Positions 22,768 through 33,079 of a stretch of DNA of 64,000 bases are shown here, in pieces. The stretch's first letter is position 1. Each line of letters starts with the position of its first letter. The position numbers and the translations under genes are program-made. The notes beneath the pieces were generated by a model. That model had not been told where the DNA came from. It saw only the letters and a program-made list of their open reading frames with translations, and ran no database searches. Source of the stretch: Paeniglutamicibacter kerguelensis (GTDB taxonomy: Bacteria > Actinomycetota > Actinomycetes > Actinomycetales > Micrococcaceae); assembly GCF_017876535.1 (NCBI RefSeq), contig NZ_JAGIOF010000001.1:2604001-2668000 (forward strand). Reading direction: 5' to 3'.

Positions 22768-24034
22768 CATCGTCCTTAGTTTCTTCATTCATCGTCAGGT
22801 GTACCTCGGTGCCGTCGCCGGAGCTGCGGATGCTTGCGCTCCCGCCGTTGCGTTCCATACGCCCGATGATCGACTCGCGCACGCCGTGGCGGTCATCGGA
22901 GACCTGGTCCACCTCGAACCCGTCCCCGCGGTCGCGCACAAAGACTTCCGCCCGGCCGGGGCTTGCCTCGACGTAGACGGAGATGGTTCCGCCCGCGTGC
23001 TTCGCCGCGTTGGTCATGGCTTCGCGGGTGGCCTGGAGCAGCGCGTCGTGGCCGCCCAGTCCGCTGCATTCCCCCACGGCAACCACGTTGATGGAGACCA
23101 GGTAGAGTTCTTCGACTTCGGCGGCTTCCCGGCGGATGGCCTCGGTGATTTCACCTTCCTCCGGCTCCTGGGTGTTGTAGAGCCACTGGCGCAATTCGCG
23201 TTCCTGGGCACGGGCCAGGGTGAGCACCTGCGCGGGGTCCTGGGAGCGCTTTTGGATCAGTGCGAGGGTTTGCAGCACCGAGTCGTGCAGGTGCGCCGCT
23301 ATGTCCGCGCGTTCGGCGGCGCGCACCCGGTTGGAGCGTTCGGAGACGTAGTTGCGCCAGAAGCGCAGTCCCCACGGGAGCAGCACCAGGGCCAGGCCCG
23401 CGATCACCGCCACCGCAACGGCCAGCCCGGAGAGCAGCTCGCGCAGTCCGACAATGCCGCTGAGGAACAACAGCAGCCCGGTGACCACCAATGCCACACC
23501 GAAGATGAGACGGATGAGGGCGCCCGTGCTCAGTGTCCCGGTGTTCCTGCGCAATCCCGCGCGGCCCTCGTCATCCAATTGCAGCCAGGCCAGGATCGCG
23601 CCGGCGACCACCACCAGAATGGGCCAGAGCCTGTCAAGGCGCAGTTCGGCCCCGAGCATCTGGGCGGAAACCAATCCAGCCATGACCAGCAGTCCGGCGC
23701 CGATGAGTACCTGGCGCATCGAATGCTGGCGCTGCTCGCTGGCCGGGTCTTCGGCTTCCGGCGGCAGTTGTTTGTTCAATTCCTCGGCCAGGCCGAACCT
23801 GCGGGTTCCTTCGCGGCGTTCGGCCTCGCGCTGGACGTCGGTGGCGCTTGGAAGGAAAATCCACAGCCAGGCATAAAGGATGATGCCGGCTCCGGCCAGG
23901 CCCGCAGCAAGCACGAAGCCGATGCGGATCCACAGCGCCTGGACGCCAAGGTGCACGGCCAGGCCGGAACACACCCCGGCCAGCACGCGGGGTTGGCCGC
24001 GGACCAGTTCGGGGCGTTCGAGCGTTGTGTTCAT
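22760..24034 (-). CDS. PspC-domain sensor histidine kinase
   Basis: A 424-residue membrane kinase. An N-terminal PspC domain (RVLAGVCSGLAVHLGVQALW, then a transmembrane segment) is followed by several more membrane helices (about residues 105-230). The HisKA_3 dimerisation region has the phospho-accepting histidine in ADIAAHLHDSVLQTL, and an HATPase_c region shows EAMTNAAKHAG and RDRGDGFE. Its start lies six bases from a -10-like TTGTAT, suggesting a leaderless mRNA. It diverges from the PspC gene group at 24160, which it probably controls. Confidence 0.92.
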   Translation of the reverse strand: MNTTLERPELVRGQPRVLAGVCSGLAVHLGVQALWIRIGFVLAAGLAGAGIILYAWLWIFLPSATDVQREAERREGTRRFGLAEELNKQLPPEAEDPASEQRQHSMRQVLIGAGLLVMAGLVSAQMLGAELRLDRLWPILVVVAGAILAWLQLDDEGRAGLRRNTGTLSTGALIRLIFGVALVVTGLLLFLSGIVGLRELLSGLAVAVAVIAGLALVLLPWGLRFWRNYVSERSNRVRAAERADIAAHLHDSVLQTLALIQKRSQDPAQVLTLARAQERELRQWLYNTQEPEEGEITEAIRREAAEVEELYLVSINVVAVGECSGLGGHDALLQATREAMTNAAKHAGGTISVYVEASPGRAEVFVRDRGDGFEVDQVSDDRHGVRESIIGRMERNGGSASIRSSGDGTEVHLTMNEETKDDDD

Positions 24035-24159
24035 GCCTCAATACAAGCACGTCCGGGATCGGTGAAGGGGAATTCCCGGCCGCTTCGGGGGTATCTTCAG
24101 GGTTCAATCAGGGGCGACCCTCATAGCGTGCACTCCGCGGGCACGGAAAGATTGTTGTT

Positions 24160-25808
<1,649 letters not shown>

Positions 25809-25812
<4 letters not shown>

Positions 25813-26036
25813 GCCAGCCGTTCCCGCAGCACGAGGCCGAGCTCCAGGCCCCGTCGAAGTTCCCCACCGGAACCCTGGTCTTCGGCCTGATCCTGCTGGT
25901 GGTCGGCGTGCTCCTGCTCGCCGGGTTGCTCTTCGGAATCCAGCTCAATGGCCCGCTGCTGTTCATCGGGCTGCTCGGAGGTGCAGGGTTGATCCTGATC
26001 ATCTCCGGGATCGTCGCGGCACGCCGCACCCGGTAG
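25809..26036 (+). CDS. small two-helix membrane protein
   Basis: A 75-residue protein with two transmembrane segments (GTLVFGLILLVVGVLLLAGLL and GPLLFIGLLGGAGLILIISG). Its ATG overlaps the upstream TGA (ATGA), so it is translationally coupled to the PspC-domain gene. No family name is recognised; it is probably a partner in the same envelope-stress module. Confidence 0.8.
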
Positions 26037-26122
26037 CCGCAGCTTTCCGCGGATTCGTCCAACGCCACGCTTCATCCACGCCCAGGCCCCGTTCGGGCCC
26101 ACAACATGAAAGACTTGCCGAC

Positions 26123-26371
26123 ATGGACTCCTTCTTCAATTCCCTTCGCTCCATCCCTTTCCGCCGCGGACCCAAGCGCCTTGTAGCCGGCGTCGCCGGC
26201 GGCATCGCCGACAAATTCGGCTGGGACGTCACGCTGGTACGCATCGGGCTGCTGCTCAGCTTCCTGCTGCCGGTCCTGGGCATTCCCCTCTATCTGGTGG
26301 CCTGGCTGCTGATCCCGGCACAGGATGACTCGATCGCGCTGCAGAAGATCATCCGCTCCTTCAGCAAGTAG
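26123..26371 (+). CDS. small PspC-domain protein
   Basis: An 82-residue protein that is essentially a single PspC domain (KRLVAGVAGGIADKFGWDVTLVR) with its membrane helix (LLLSFLLPVLGIPLYLVAWLLI) and a short basic tail. It lies 86 bp after the two-helix protein, the third gene of the plus-strand group. PspC domains bind kinase or LiaF-type partners at the membrane; three copies (kinase, large protein, this one) occur within 4.3 kb. Confidence 0.85.
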   Translation: MDSFFNSLRSIPFRRGPKRLVAGVAGGIADKFGWDVTLVRIGLLLSFLLPVLGIPLYLVAWLLIPAQDDSIALQKIIRSFSK

Positions 26372-26689
26372 GCAGCTCCCCCGGGTAGCCTCCGGGGCCA
26401 GCCCCGGCCACGCCGCTTTCACCCCGCAGTTCCCCGCCCGCTCCTGCTGTTGGGAACTACTGCGGCGTGCGGGTCGGGGTGGCCGGGGTCTCGGCGTTGC
26501 CGTGCAACCGGCGGCACGTCGCCACGCCCGTGCCGCCACCGGCAAAGCCACGTAGCACTGGGGCCGCGTGTTGGCCATCACACGCATCACTTGGCTAGAC
26601 TGGTCATTGTCGAGCTCAGCGTCGCGCTCCAACCAGACCCCCGACCGTTTTCGGTCGGGCAAAGAGCACCGACAAAGAATTGAGTTTGC
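26372..26689 (+). promoter_or_regulatory. pfkA upstream region with promoter and 5'-UTR hairpin
   Basis: This 318-bp gap has no gene. An imperfect inverted repeat near 26424-26465 may end the PspC transcript. TTGGCC (26571-26576) and TAGACT (26596-26601), 19 bp apart, form a possible pfkA promoter. The resulting 5'-UTR would carry a perfect hairpin, CCGACCG-TTTT-CGGTCGG (26641-26658), about 30 bases before the start codon. Confidence 0.4.
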
Positions 26690-27718
26690 ATGCGCATCGG
26701 GATCCTGACCAGCGGCGGAGACTGCCCGGGACTGAACGCGGTCATCCGCGGGGCCGTCCTGAACGGCATCAAGAGCTACGGGCACGAGTTCGTCGGTTTC
26801 CGTGACGGCTGGCGCGGCGTGACGGACGGCGATTTCATCGACCTCCCCCGCGAGGCGGTGCGCGGCATCTCCAAGCAGGGCGGCACCATCATCGGCACCT
26901 CGCGCACCAACGCGTTCGAGGGCGAAAACGGCGGCCCGGACAACATCAAGGCCACGCTGAAGCGCATCGGCGTCGACGCGATCATCGCCATCGGCGGCGA
27001 GGGCACCCTGGCCGGGGCCAAGCGGCTGACCGACGCGGGCCTGAAGATCGTCGGCGTCCCCAAGACCATCGACAACGACCTCGACGCCACCGACTACACC
27101 TTCGGCTTCGACACCGCCAACCAGATCGCTGTGGAGGCCATCGACCGCCTGCGCACCACCGGCGAATCCCACCACCGCTGCATGATCGCCGAGGTCATGG
27201 GCCGCCACGTGGGCTGGATCGCCCTGCACGCCGGCGTGGCCACCGGCGCGCACGCCATCCTGATCCCCGAGCAGTCCACCACCATGGAACAGATCTACAC
27301 CTGGGTGCGCGAGGCGCACGACCGCGGGCGCGCCCCGCTGGTCGTCGTCGCCGAGGGCTTTGTGCCGGAGGGCGCCGACGCTGCCTTCTCCGACCGCGGG
27401 CTCGACGCCTTCGGCCGGCCGCGGCTGGGTGGCATCGGCGAGCAGCTGGCGCCGTTCATCGAGGCCGCCACCGGGATCGAAACCCGCGCCACGGTGCTCG
27501 GGCATATCCAGCGCGGCGGGGTTCCCAGCGCCTTCGACCGGGTGCTTGCCACCCGGCTGGGCATGGCGGCCGTCGACTCGGTGCACGACCAGGCCTGGGG
27601 CTCGATGGTCGCGTTGAGCGGCACCAAGCTCAACAGGGTCCCGTTCCAGGCCGCACTGAACAACCTCAAGCGCGTCCCGCAGGAACGCTACGACGAGGCA
27701 CGGATCCTCTTCGGCTGA
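26690..27718 (+). CDS. pfkA: 6-phosphofructokinase
   Basis: Phosphorylates fructose 6-phosphate in glycolysis; 342 residues. It shows the N-terminal GILTSGGDCPGLNAVIRG, GGEGT at the phosphoryl-donor site, PKTIDNDLDATDYTFGFDTA around the catalytic aspartate, and MGRHVGWIALHAGVATGA. The glycine in GGEGT (where PPi-dependent enzymes have Asp) points to ATP as donor, while the lysine in PKTIDND groups it with the actinobacterial group III enzymes rather than E. coli PfkA. A strong terminator follows. Confidence 0.95.
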   Translation: MRIGILTSGGDCPGLNAVIRGAVLNGIKSYGHEFVGFRDGWRGVTDGDFIDLPREAVRGISKQGGTIIGTSRTNAFEGENGGPDNIKATLKRIGVDAIIAIGGEGTLAGAKRLTDAGLKIVGVPKTIDNDLDATDYTFGFDTANQIAVEAIDRLRTTGESHHRCMIAEVMGRHVGWIALHAGVATGAHAILIPEQSTTMEQIYTWVREAHDRGRAPLVVVAEGFVPEGADAAFSDRGLDAFGRPRLGGIGEQLAPFIEAATGIETRATVLGHIQRGGVPSAFDRVLATRLGMAAVDSVHDQAWGSMVALSGTKLNRVPFQAALNNLKRVPQERYDEARILFG

Positions 27719-27734
27719 CCTGCGGCCTCCGCGC

Positions 27735-27776
27735 ACCCGGCGCCGCGTGTTTCCGCGCGGCGCCGGTGTCATTTTC
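27735..27776 (+). terminator. intrinsic terminator after pfkA
   Basis: An 11-bp perfect GC stem (27737-27747 with 27756-27766) with an 8-nt loop, followed by TGTCATTTTC, starts 16 bp past the pfkA stop. It marks the left limit of the native locus before the IS110 element. Confidence 0.8.
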
Positions 27777-27806
27777 TCCAATTGGTTCTTGACCCTTCTA
27801 TAGCTG

Positions 27807-28886
27807 TCAATGCTCGGGTTGAGCTGGTTTTGCCGAGTTGAGGGTTCGGTAGATTTGACGTGCTAGGTAGCGCTTGATGCACCGTCGAATTTCCTTGTTG
27901 GTCTTGCCACCGGCTTGGCGCTTCTCGACATATCTCTTGGTGTCCGGATCGAAGGCCATGCGGCTCACCGCCACCATATGCAGCGCCCAGTTCAGCCTTC
28001 TATCGCCGCCCCGGTTAAGCCTGTACCGGACGGTGTTACCAGAGGAGGCCGGGATCGGGTTGGTCCCGGCCAGGCTTGCATACGCCGCCTCGGAGCGTAC
28101 GCGTCCTTGGTGGGACCACGCGGTGAGGCAAATCGCTGCCGTGACCGGTCCAAAGCCCTTTTCTTCCAGCAGTGGGGCAGCTTCGCTGATTTGGACCAGT
28201 TCGGTGGTCTTGGTGGTATTGGTGCCGATATCCGTATCAAGTTCGGTGATCCGTTTAGCCAACCGCGTCGCTTCAGCGCGCGCGGTGGATATCTCCAAGG
28301 GCTCGTCACGCTCACGCCACCGCGACGCCTGAAGGATCTGTGCCCTCGTCAGGGGCTTGCGGGCATCCAGACCGAGACTGTTCACGCGCAGCAGGGCGGT
28401 CAATGCATTGACATCCCGGGTACGTTCACTGGTCATGGAATCACGTGCCGCGATGAGTACACGCAAAGCAGCGCGGACACCGGCATTCAGCCGTGGACGG
28501 CGCAATTGGCTGGTCTCCAGAGGTAGAACCGCAGCAGCGATCCGTTGTGCGTCAAGTTGGTCTGTTTTCCCCACGCCCCGGTTGGCCCGGGCGTTCATAC
28601 GCGCTGCTTCGACCACCGGATATCCGGCGGCTGCGATTGTTCCGGCGAGGACGGCACCGTAGGAAGCTGCGCCCTCGATCGCCCATAGGGTGGCCATGTC
28701 GGCACCGGTACGCCTCGCTACCCAGGCAATGGATCTTTTGATGCCAGCAGCAGTTGTCGGGAAATCGCGGGTCTCGAGTACTGCAGCGGTGGCGGTGTTG
28801 ATGATGGCATAGACATGGTTGCGGGCGTGAGTGTCTACACCCACGACAAATGGATAGGAATGCGCGACGATAGCCATGGCGGTCAC
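27807..28886 (-). CDS. IS110-family transposase (DEDD)
   Basis: About 359 residues. The N-terminal DEDD/RuvC-like domain has VVGVDTHARNHVYAI and the later IEGAASYG, KTDQLDAQRIA segments. The C-terminal transposase_20 domain shows EEKGFGPVTAAICLTAW, AYASLAGTNPIPASSG and RLNRGGDRRLNWALH. I start at GTG 28886 because AAAGG precedes it; ATG 28877 or 28910 are alternatives. The ORF is intact, so the element may be active. IS110 enzymes use an RNA guide rather than inverted repeats. Confidence 0.93.
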   Translation of the reverse strand: MTAMAIVAHSYPFVVGVDTHARNHVYAIINTATAAVLETRDFPTTAAGIKRSIAWVARRTGADMATLWAIEGAASYGAVLAGTIAAAGYPVVEAARMNARANRGVGKTDQLDAQRIAAAVLPLETSQLRRPRLNAGVRAALRVLIAARDSMTSERTRDVNALTALLRVNSLGLDARKPLTRAQILQASRWRERDEPLEISTARAEATRLAKRITELDTDIGTNTTKTTELVQISEAAPLLEEKGFGPVTAAICLTAWSHQGRVRSEAAYASLAGTNPIPASSGNTVRYRLNRGGDRRLNWALHMVAVSRMAFDPDTKRYVEKRQAGGKTNKEIRRCIKRYLARQIYRTLNSAKPAQPEH

Positions 28887-28889
28887 GGC

Positions 28890-29050
28890 ACCTTTCCTCT
28901 TGGCGGACATGTGGTCAGGCCGCTGCCGGCCGGTACCAGTCCGGATAGAGGTCACTTCGGAACATTCCTGTGACGAGCCACGCGCCTTAGGCGCGGACAA
29001 CCTTCTTATCAGGTTACCGAGGTGGGCCGGGTAGGTACCGGCCGACCATC
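28890..29050 (-). ncRNA. candidate IS110 bridge RNA (non-coding left end)
   Basis: Upstream of the transposase lie two hairpins in about 50 bp: GTCAC/GTGAC (28951-28955 with 28970-28974) and CGCGCC-TTA-GGCGCG (28981-28995). IS110-group elements encode a structured bridge/seek RNA in this position. The structure is visible; the function is inferred from the family. Confidence 0.4.
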
Positions 29051-29246
29051 CCGCGAGAGGACAAGTCAACAACAAGGCGTCCAGTTGGAGCCAGGCAGGT
29101 CTAGAGTCACAACGTTGGGACAGAACAGCCGATACCCACTCTGCCAGCCAGTCCCGGACTAGCTACTAGTAATCCTCACAGGCAGGTCTGAAGATTCCGC
29201 ATGAGTTGGAGCTGGTGCATGAAGACCGGCCGGATGCCCGCCCTGA

Positions 29247-29705
29247 CCATCCCCGTCCGATCCTCGGGAAACCCGGCCCCGATGGGACAGCATCACCGGC
29301 TCATTGATTCTGCTCTACGCCCAACCGGTGAGCCGGATCGTCCGGCTCACCACCGACGACGTCCTCCACGACGGGGACCACACCCTGCTGCGCCTCGGTG
29401 AACCGCCGACTCCGGTTCCGGAGCCACTGGCCGGGCTACTGCGGGCATACCTCGAAGACAGGCCCAACATGACCACGGCCGCCAGCCCTGCCTCCCGCTG
29501 GCTCTTCCGGGGGCGCAGGGCCGGGCAACCCGTGGACCCGGGAAGCATCCGCGATCTGCCGCAGGAAATCGGGGTCCCGGCCCAGTCCGGCAGAACCGCA
29601 GCGATCCGACAGCTTGTCCTCCAGATGCCACCGGTGGCGGCCCAGGGCCTCGGTTACCACCACACCAGCACCACCAAGATTGCAGCAGAAGCCGGATCAC
29701 CCTGA
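29247..29705 (+). pseudogene. truncated tyrosine recombinase/integrase
   Basis: The frame gives RPRWDSITGSLILLYAQPVS, then DDVLHDGDHTLLRLGEPPTP, ASRWLFRGRRAGQPVDP, RTAAIRQLVLQMPP and LGYHHTSTTKIAAEAG. This resembles the C-terminal catalytic part of actinobacterial site-specific integrases (the R and H-x-x-R-like blocks are recognisable, then the frame stops before the tyrosine region). An in-frame stop at 29244 and the absence of an N-terminal domain show it is broken. A remnant at the island's left side. Confidence 0.65.
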
Positions 29706-29834
29706 AGCGGATACACACCCGGCGACCACAGCCGATCACAACTCCCGCAACACCGGGCCATTCCCGACAGCGGCAAAGCCGGACACTCCCATCCACAGAC
29801 TCATGATCAAATCCGAGGAATACAGACCACTTGA

Positions 29835-30953
29835 TCAACGGTCCTTACCAGTCTCAGACCCCAGGTAGCGCTCGATGCTGACGGGGCAGTGGCCAAGCCC
29901 GCCACCCGGCCCCCGACCGCGGAAGTTGATGATCTGGCCGGTTCTCCCGCACCCGCAGGTACCGGTCTCGACGTCGCCCACGTCGTCGGTGAGGAGAAAA
30001 CCGGGATAGCTGGTGTTGAGGGCGTCCAGTACGGCGATGGTGCCGGTCTCCCCCGGAGCGAGCTCCTTGCCGATCTGGTCAGGGTCCCGGATGGAGATGT
30101 AGCACCACGGCGGGACGTGCTTGCGATGCAGGTGGCATTCGACAGCGAGCATGTTCGATTCGATCATCCCGTACATGTCGCGCACGTTCCCCGGGCGCAC
30201 GGCGAGCAGGTCGTGGCACCGCTCCCGAAAGCCTTCGGCAGGGATGGTCTCGGCCGTGTGCCGCTTCCAACCGCCGAGAGTGATGATCATGCTGTACGGG
30301 TCCAACCGCACATTGAAATTCTCCTGTTCGAGGAACCGGAGGAGCCGGCCGACGACGAACGGTGGACAGACGATGTGCCGGATCATGTGGCCCTTCCACC
30401 GGCGCAGTTGCTCCAGGGCCTCCCTGGCGTCGAATGCCTGGTCGGCTACGAGGTATGCGTGGTCGTCGAAGACGCTGTTCAGGATGTTGAAGTCCTTGAG
30501 CAGACCCATCTCCGAGACTTCGGGGTCCGACGGGTTCAAGAAAAGGCCCGCGCCCCCGGACAGGCTGAAGAACTCCCGGTAGGTTCCGATCAGGCCAACC
30601 AGCGCCCGGGTCACTGTCTCGCTGTTGCGGCGGGCAAGGGACGGGGCACCGCGGGTTCCGCTGGAGCTGGTCTCGGTCTCAACGTCGGCCAGGGAGCAGG
30701 TGAGCAGCACCTGCGCGTCGGGACGCTTAAACATGCCGATCGGCAACAGGGGCAGGTCTTGCAGGTCGTTGATGTCGTTGATCGCGGCGGGATCGACTCC
30801 CAACGCGTCACACTGGGCACGGTAGAAGCCGTTTCCGGCCTGGTGGTAGATGGCGGCGTCCCGCAGGACGTCGGTGACCGATCTTGCCCAGTCGTCAGGG
30901 GACTGGAAGTGTGCCTTGGACACATTCCCCAGCATCTGTGATAGCGAGAGCAT
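29835..30953 (-). CDS. LuxE-like acyl-protein synthetase / acyl-activating enzyme
   Basis: A 372-residue enzyme of the LuxE/phenylacetate-CoA-ligase-related group. Family features are an SSSGTRGAPS loop near residue 95 for nucleotide binding, IITLGGWKRHT, MYGMIESNMLAVEC and a cysteine-rich GDVETGTCGCGRTG segment. LuxE activates fatty acids as acyl-AMP and passes them to a protein thiol. Here it could load an acyl or amino-acyl group on the cluster's carrier domains. GAGGAG precedes its ATG by seven bases. It lies 51 bp after the sbnB-like gene, last in the operon. Confidence 0.8.
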   Translation of the reverse strand: MLSLSQMLGNVSKAHFQSPDDWARSVTDVLRDAAIYHQAGNGFYRAQCDALGVDPAAINDINDLQDLPLLPIGMFKRPDAQVLLTCSLADVETETSSSGTRGAPSLARRNSETVTRALVGLIGTYREFFSLSGGAGLFLNPSDPEVSEMGLLKDFNILNSVFDDHAYLVADQAFDAREALEQLRRWKGHMIRHIVCPPFVVGRLLRFLEQENFNVRLDPYSMIITLGGWKRHTAETIPAEGFRERCHDLLAVRPGNVRDMYGMIESNMLAVECHLHRKHVPPWCYISIRDPDQIGKELAPGETGTIAVLDALNTSYPGFLLTDDVGDVETGTCGCGRTGQIINFRGRGPGGGLGHCPVSIERYLGSETGKDR

Positions 30954-31004
30954 TGTGTCACTCCTCGGTGGGTGCGAATTGATGAACGTGGATGGGCCGC
31001 CGGG

Positions 31005-32072
31005 TCAGCCGTACCGACGCAGCTCGGAAAAGAAGTCCTCGACCACCCGGAGCTGGCCGCTGCTGGCAAGTTCGTCGTAGACGTACTTGCCCACCGCCAG
31101 GTCGAGCACGCCCAGGCCGAATGGCGAGAACACCACGGGGCGGTCGTCCGCCGGCGAGACCCTGCCTTCCATGACGTCGACCAAGGTGCCGTCCACGAAG
31201 TCCCGGTGGCCGACCATCTGCTCCACGAGGTGGGCAGACGTCCCGGCTTTCAAGCAGTGGTTGACGTCGTCGAGGATGTTGGTCGACGCCAACAGGATCT
31301 CCGGGGCCAGGTCGCGCAGGGACACGTGCAGCACCAGCGGGTTGTGCGCGAACCACGTCGTGTCGTGCACGTGCGGCTCGCCCGCCACCGTGGCGAACAC
31401 GACGAGGTCGCTGCTCCGGATCAGCTGCTCGGGGCCGTCGTGCACGGTCACCCGGGCTCGGGTGCCGCTGCGTTCGAGATAGCCCTTGAAACCCTCCGCG
31501 CTCTCGCCCGAGAGGTCGAATACCCCGATCTCGTCGAAGGACCAGTCGGTCGCGTTCAGGAAGGTGTGGATGTAGCGGGCGATGAGTCCCACTCCGAAGA
31601 ACCCGATGCGTCTTGGACGCCCCCGTCCTCGGCTGAGCCAGTTCGCAGCCGCGGCGGCCGATGCAGCCGTCCTGGAGGCGCTGATAATGGAGCTCTCCAT
31701 GCACGCGAAGGGGTAGCCCGTCGCCCGGTCGTTGAGGATCAACACCGCTGAGGCGCGCGGAATCCCCGACGCCACGTTGTCCGGGAAGCTGGAGACCCAC
31801 TTGATGCCGTCAACGTCCACCTGTCCACCGACCGAGGCGGGCAGGGCGATGATGCGCGAGGTGGGCCGGTCCGGGAAGCGCAGGAAGTAGGACGGGGGGT
31901 TCACCGAGTCTCCGGCCGCGTGCACCCGGTAGGTCTGCTCGACCAGTTCGACGACCTGTTTCTCACGACCCTGGAGCACCTGCTGCACCTGGGCTCCGGA
32001 GATGACCGCGAAGGGGGGAATCGTCTTCGGCTCCGCAGCGGCTGTCACTGGGGAAGCTGCGAATTCTTTCAT
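31005..32072 (-). CDS. sbnB: SbnB-like N-(aminocarboxyethyl)-L-glutamate dehydrogenase (Dap biosynthesis)
   Basis: A 355-residue member of the ornithine cyclodeaminase/mu-crystallin family. The NAD-binding loop is RIGFFGVGLIARYIHTFLNA and the substrate region includes GIKWVSSFPDNVASGIPRAS. With an SbnA partner, SbnB oxidatively cleaves N-(1-amino-1-carboxyl-2-ethyl)-glutamate to L-2,3-diaminopropionate and 2-oxoglutarate. Its ATG overlaps the dioxygenase stop (ATGA). The longer upstream frame belongs to the dioxygenase gene read out of phase. Ornithine cyclodeaminase activity is the alternative, but the sbnA-like gene in the same operon argues for Dap. Confidence 0.85.
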   Translation of the reverse strand: MKEFAASPVTAAAEPKTIPPFAVISGAQVQQVLQGREKQVVELVEQTYRVHAAGDSVNPPSYFLRFPDRPTSRIIALPASVGGQVDVDGIKWVSSFPDNVASGIPRASAVLILNDRATGYPFACMESSIISASRTAASAAAAANWLSRGRGRPRRIGFFGVGLIARYIHTFLNATDWSFDEIGVFDLSGESAEGFKGYLERSGTRARVTVHDGPEQLIRSSDLVVFATVAGEPHVHDTTWFAHNPLVLHVSLRDLAPEILLASTNILDDVNHCLKAGTSAHLVEQMVGHRDFVDGTLVDVMEGRVSPADDRPVVFSPFGLGVLDLAVGKYVYDELASSGQLRVVEDFFSELRRYG

Positions 32073-33079
32073 CGTGCACCGTCCTGGGTGTGGGTAGTGA
32101 GATCGAATGCATTGCGTGGCTCGGCCATGCCAACGAGGATCTCCCGTGGACCCTCGTACGCCTCGCGGCTGTGGGCCATGCGCACGTTGTCGACAAGCAT
32201 GAGGTCCCCGGTCTCCCACGGCGTTCGAAGGGTGTGGGCCTCGTAGACCTCGTTCAAGAGGGCGATAATATCCTCGCCGATCGGCTCGCCGTTGCCGAAG
32301 CGGGTGTTGAACGGCAGCCCGTCGGAACCATAGACGTCCACCAGGTACTCCCTCACCTCGGGCGCGATGGTCCATTCGCTCAAGAACGCGACCTGGTTGA
32401 ACCAGCAGCGTTCGCCGGTCACCGGGTGCCGGACCACGGCAGGGCGCCGTTGCCGGGTGCGGAGCTCCCCGTCGGGCTGCCACTCGAACTCGATCGCGTG
32501 GGCACGGCAGTAGCTCTCGACGGCAGCGCGGTCGGCGACCCCGAACGCCTCCTCGTAGGTGGCTCCGATGTCCCCGTTGTAGCTGCGGGCGAGCAGCCAC
32601 CCTTCGCTTTCGAACCGCCGGACGATGTCCGCCGGTATGGCGTCGAGCACCGAGCGGGCGTCCGCGATACCGGTCACGCCACCGACGCTGGGTGCCTGGA
32701 GACAGGCGAAGAGCATTAGGCCGGGGAACTCGAGCGCGTAGCTGAGCTCGTGGTGCATGCACATAGGCTGGTTCGCGGGCCATGTGAGGGACGAGTACAC
32801 GCCGTCCAAGTAGGGCTGCCTGGTGGCGAAGGCCTCCCTGTCCGGTATGAGGCCGCCCGGGACCAGCCGCTGGTAGACTTCGGCCACCTGGACTGGATCA
32901 CTGAGGCCCAGCCCGCGGACCAGGACCGCGCCGTTCTCGTCCACTGCCGCGCGCAGCGCCTCGCGGTTCTCTTCGGCCCACCGCACGGGGTCGTGGCCGA
33001 CCTCGACGGCGAGCATCGGTGCCCGGCCGGCTTCGCGTTTCACATCGAACTGGATTCTGGGTGAAGGAGACGACATCAT
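32069..33079 (-). CDS. Fe(II)/2-oxoglutarate dioxygenase, TauD/SyrP-like
   Basis: A 336-residue non-haem iron oxygenase. The facial triad reads H109-x-E111 in MHHELSYALEFPG and the distal H303 in NVRMAHSREAYEGPRE, followed by R312 for 2-oxoglutarate. Using Glu in place of Asp matches SyrP/AsnO-type enzymes that beta-hydroxylate an amino acid, often on a carrier protein; DdaC of dapdiamide synthesis, an epoxidase, is a related fold. It starts at ATG 33079, overlapping the NRPS stop (ATGA); ATG 33076 is one codon later with better spacing from AAAGGA. Probably modifies the Dap unit. Confidence 0.85.
   Translation of the reverse strand: MMSSPSPRIQFDVKREAGRAPMLAVEVGHDPVRWAEENREALRAAVDENGAVLVRGLGLSDPVQVAEVYQRLVPGGLIPDREAFATRQPYLDGVYSSLTWPANQPMCMHHELSYALEFPGLMLFACLQAPSVGGVTGIADARSVLDAIPADIVRRFESEGWLLARSYNGDIGATYEEAFGVADRAAVESYCRAHAIEFEWQPDGELRTRQRRPAVVRHPVTGERCWFNQVAFLSEWTIAPEVREYLVDVYGSDGLPFNTRFGNGEPIGEDIIALLNEVYEAHTLRTPWETGDLMLVDNVRMAHSREAYEGPREILVGMAEPRNAFDLTTHTQDGAR

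Larger units (their letters stand above)
27790..29100 (-). mobile_element. IS110-family insertion sequence (ends approximate)
   Basis: The transposase ORF plus its upstream non-coding end. The family lacks terminal inverted repeats, so exact ends cannot be set by eye. The boundaries are set loosely between the pfkA terminator and the start of the integrase remnant. It forms the left border of the biosynthetic island. Confidence 0.6.

Noticed and set aside
26072..27781. 569-residue minus-strand frame over pfkA and the PspC gene
   Set aside because: It runs antisense across two well-supported genes and a non-coding gap and has low-complexity composition.
32073..32783. Longer start for the sbnB-like gene inside the dioxygenase
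   Set aside because: The extra 237 residues read the dioxygenase gene in another frame; the ATGA junction and family N-terminus fix the start at 32072.
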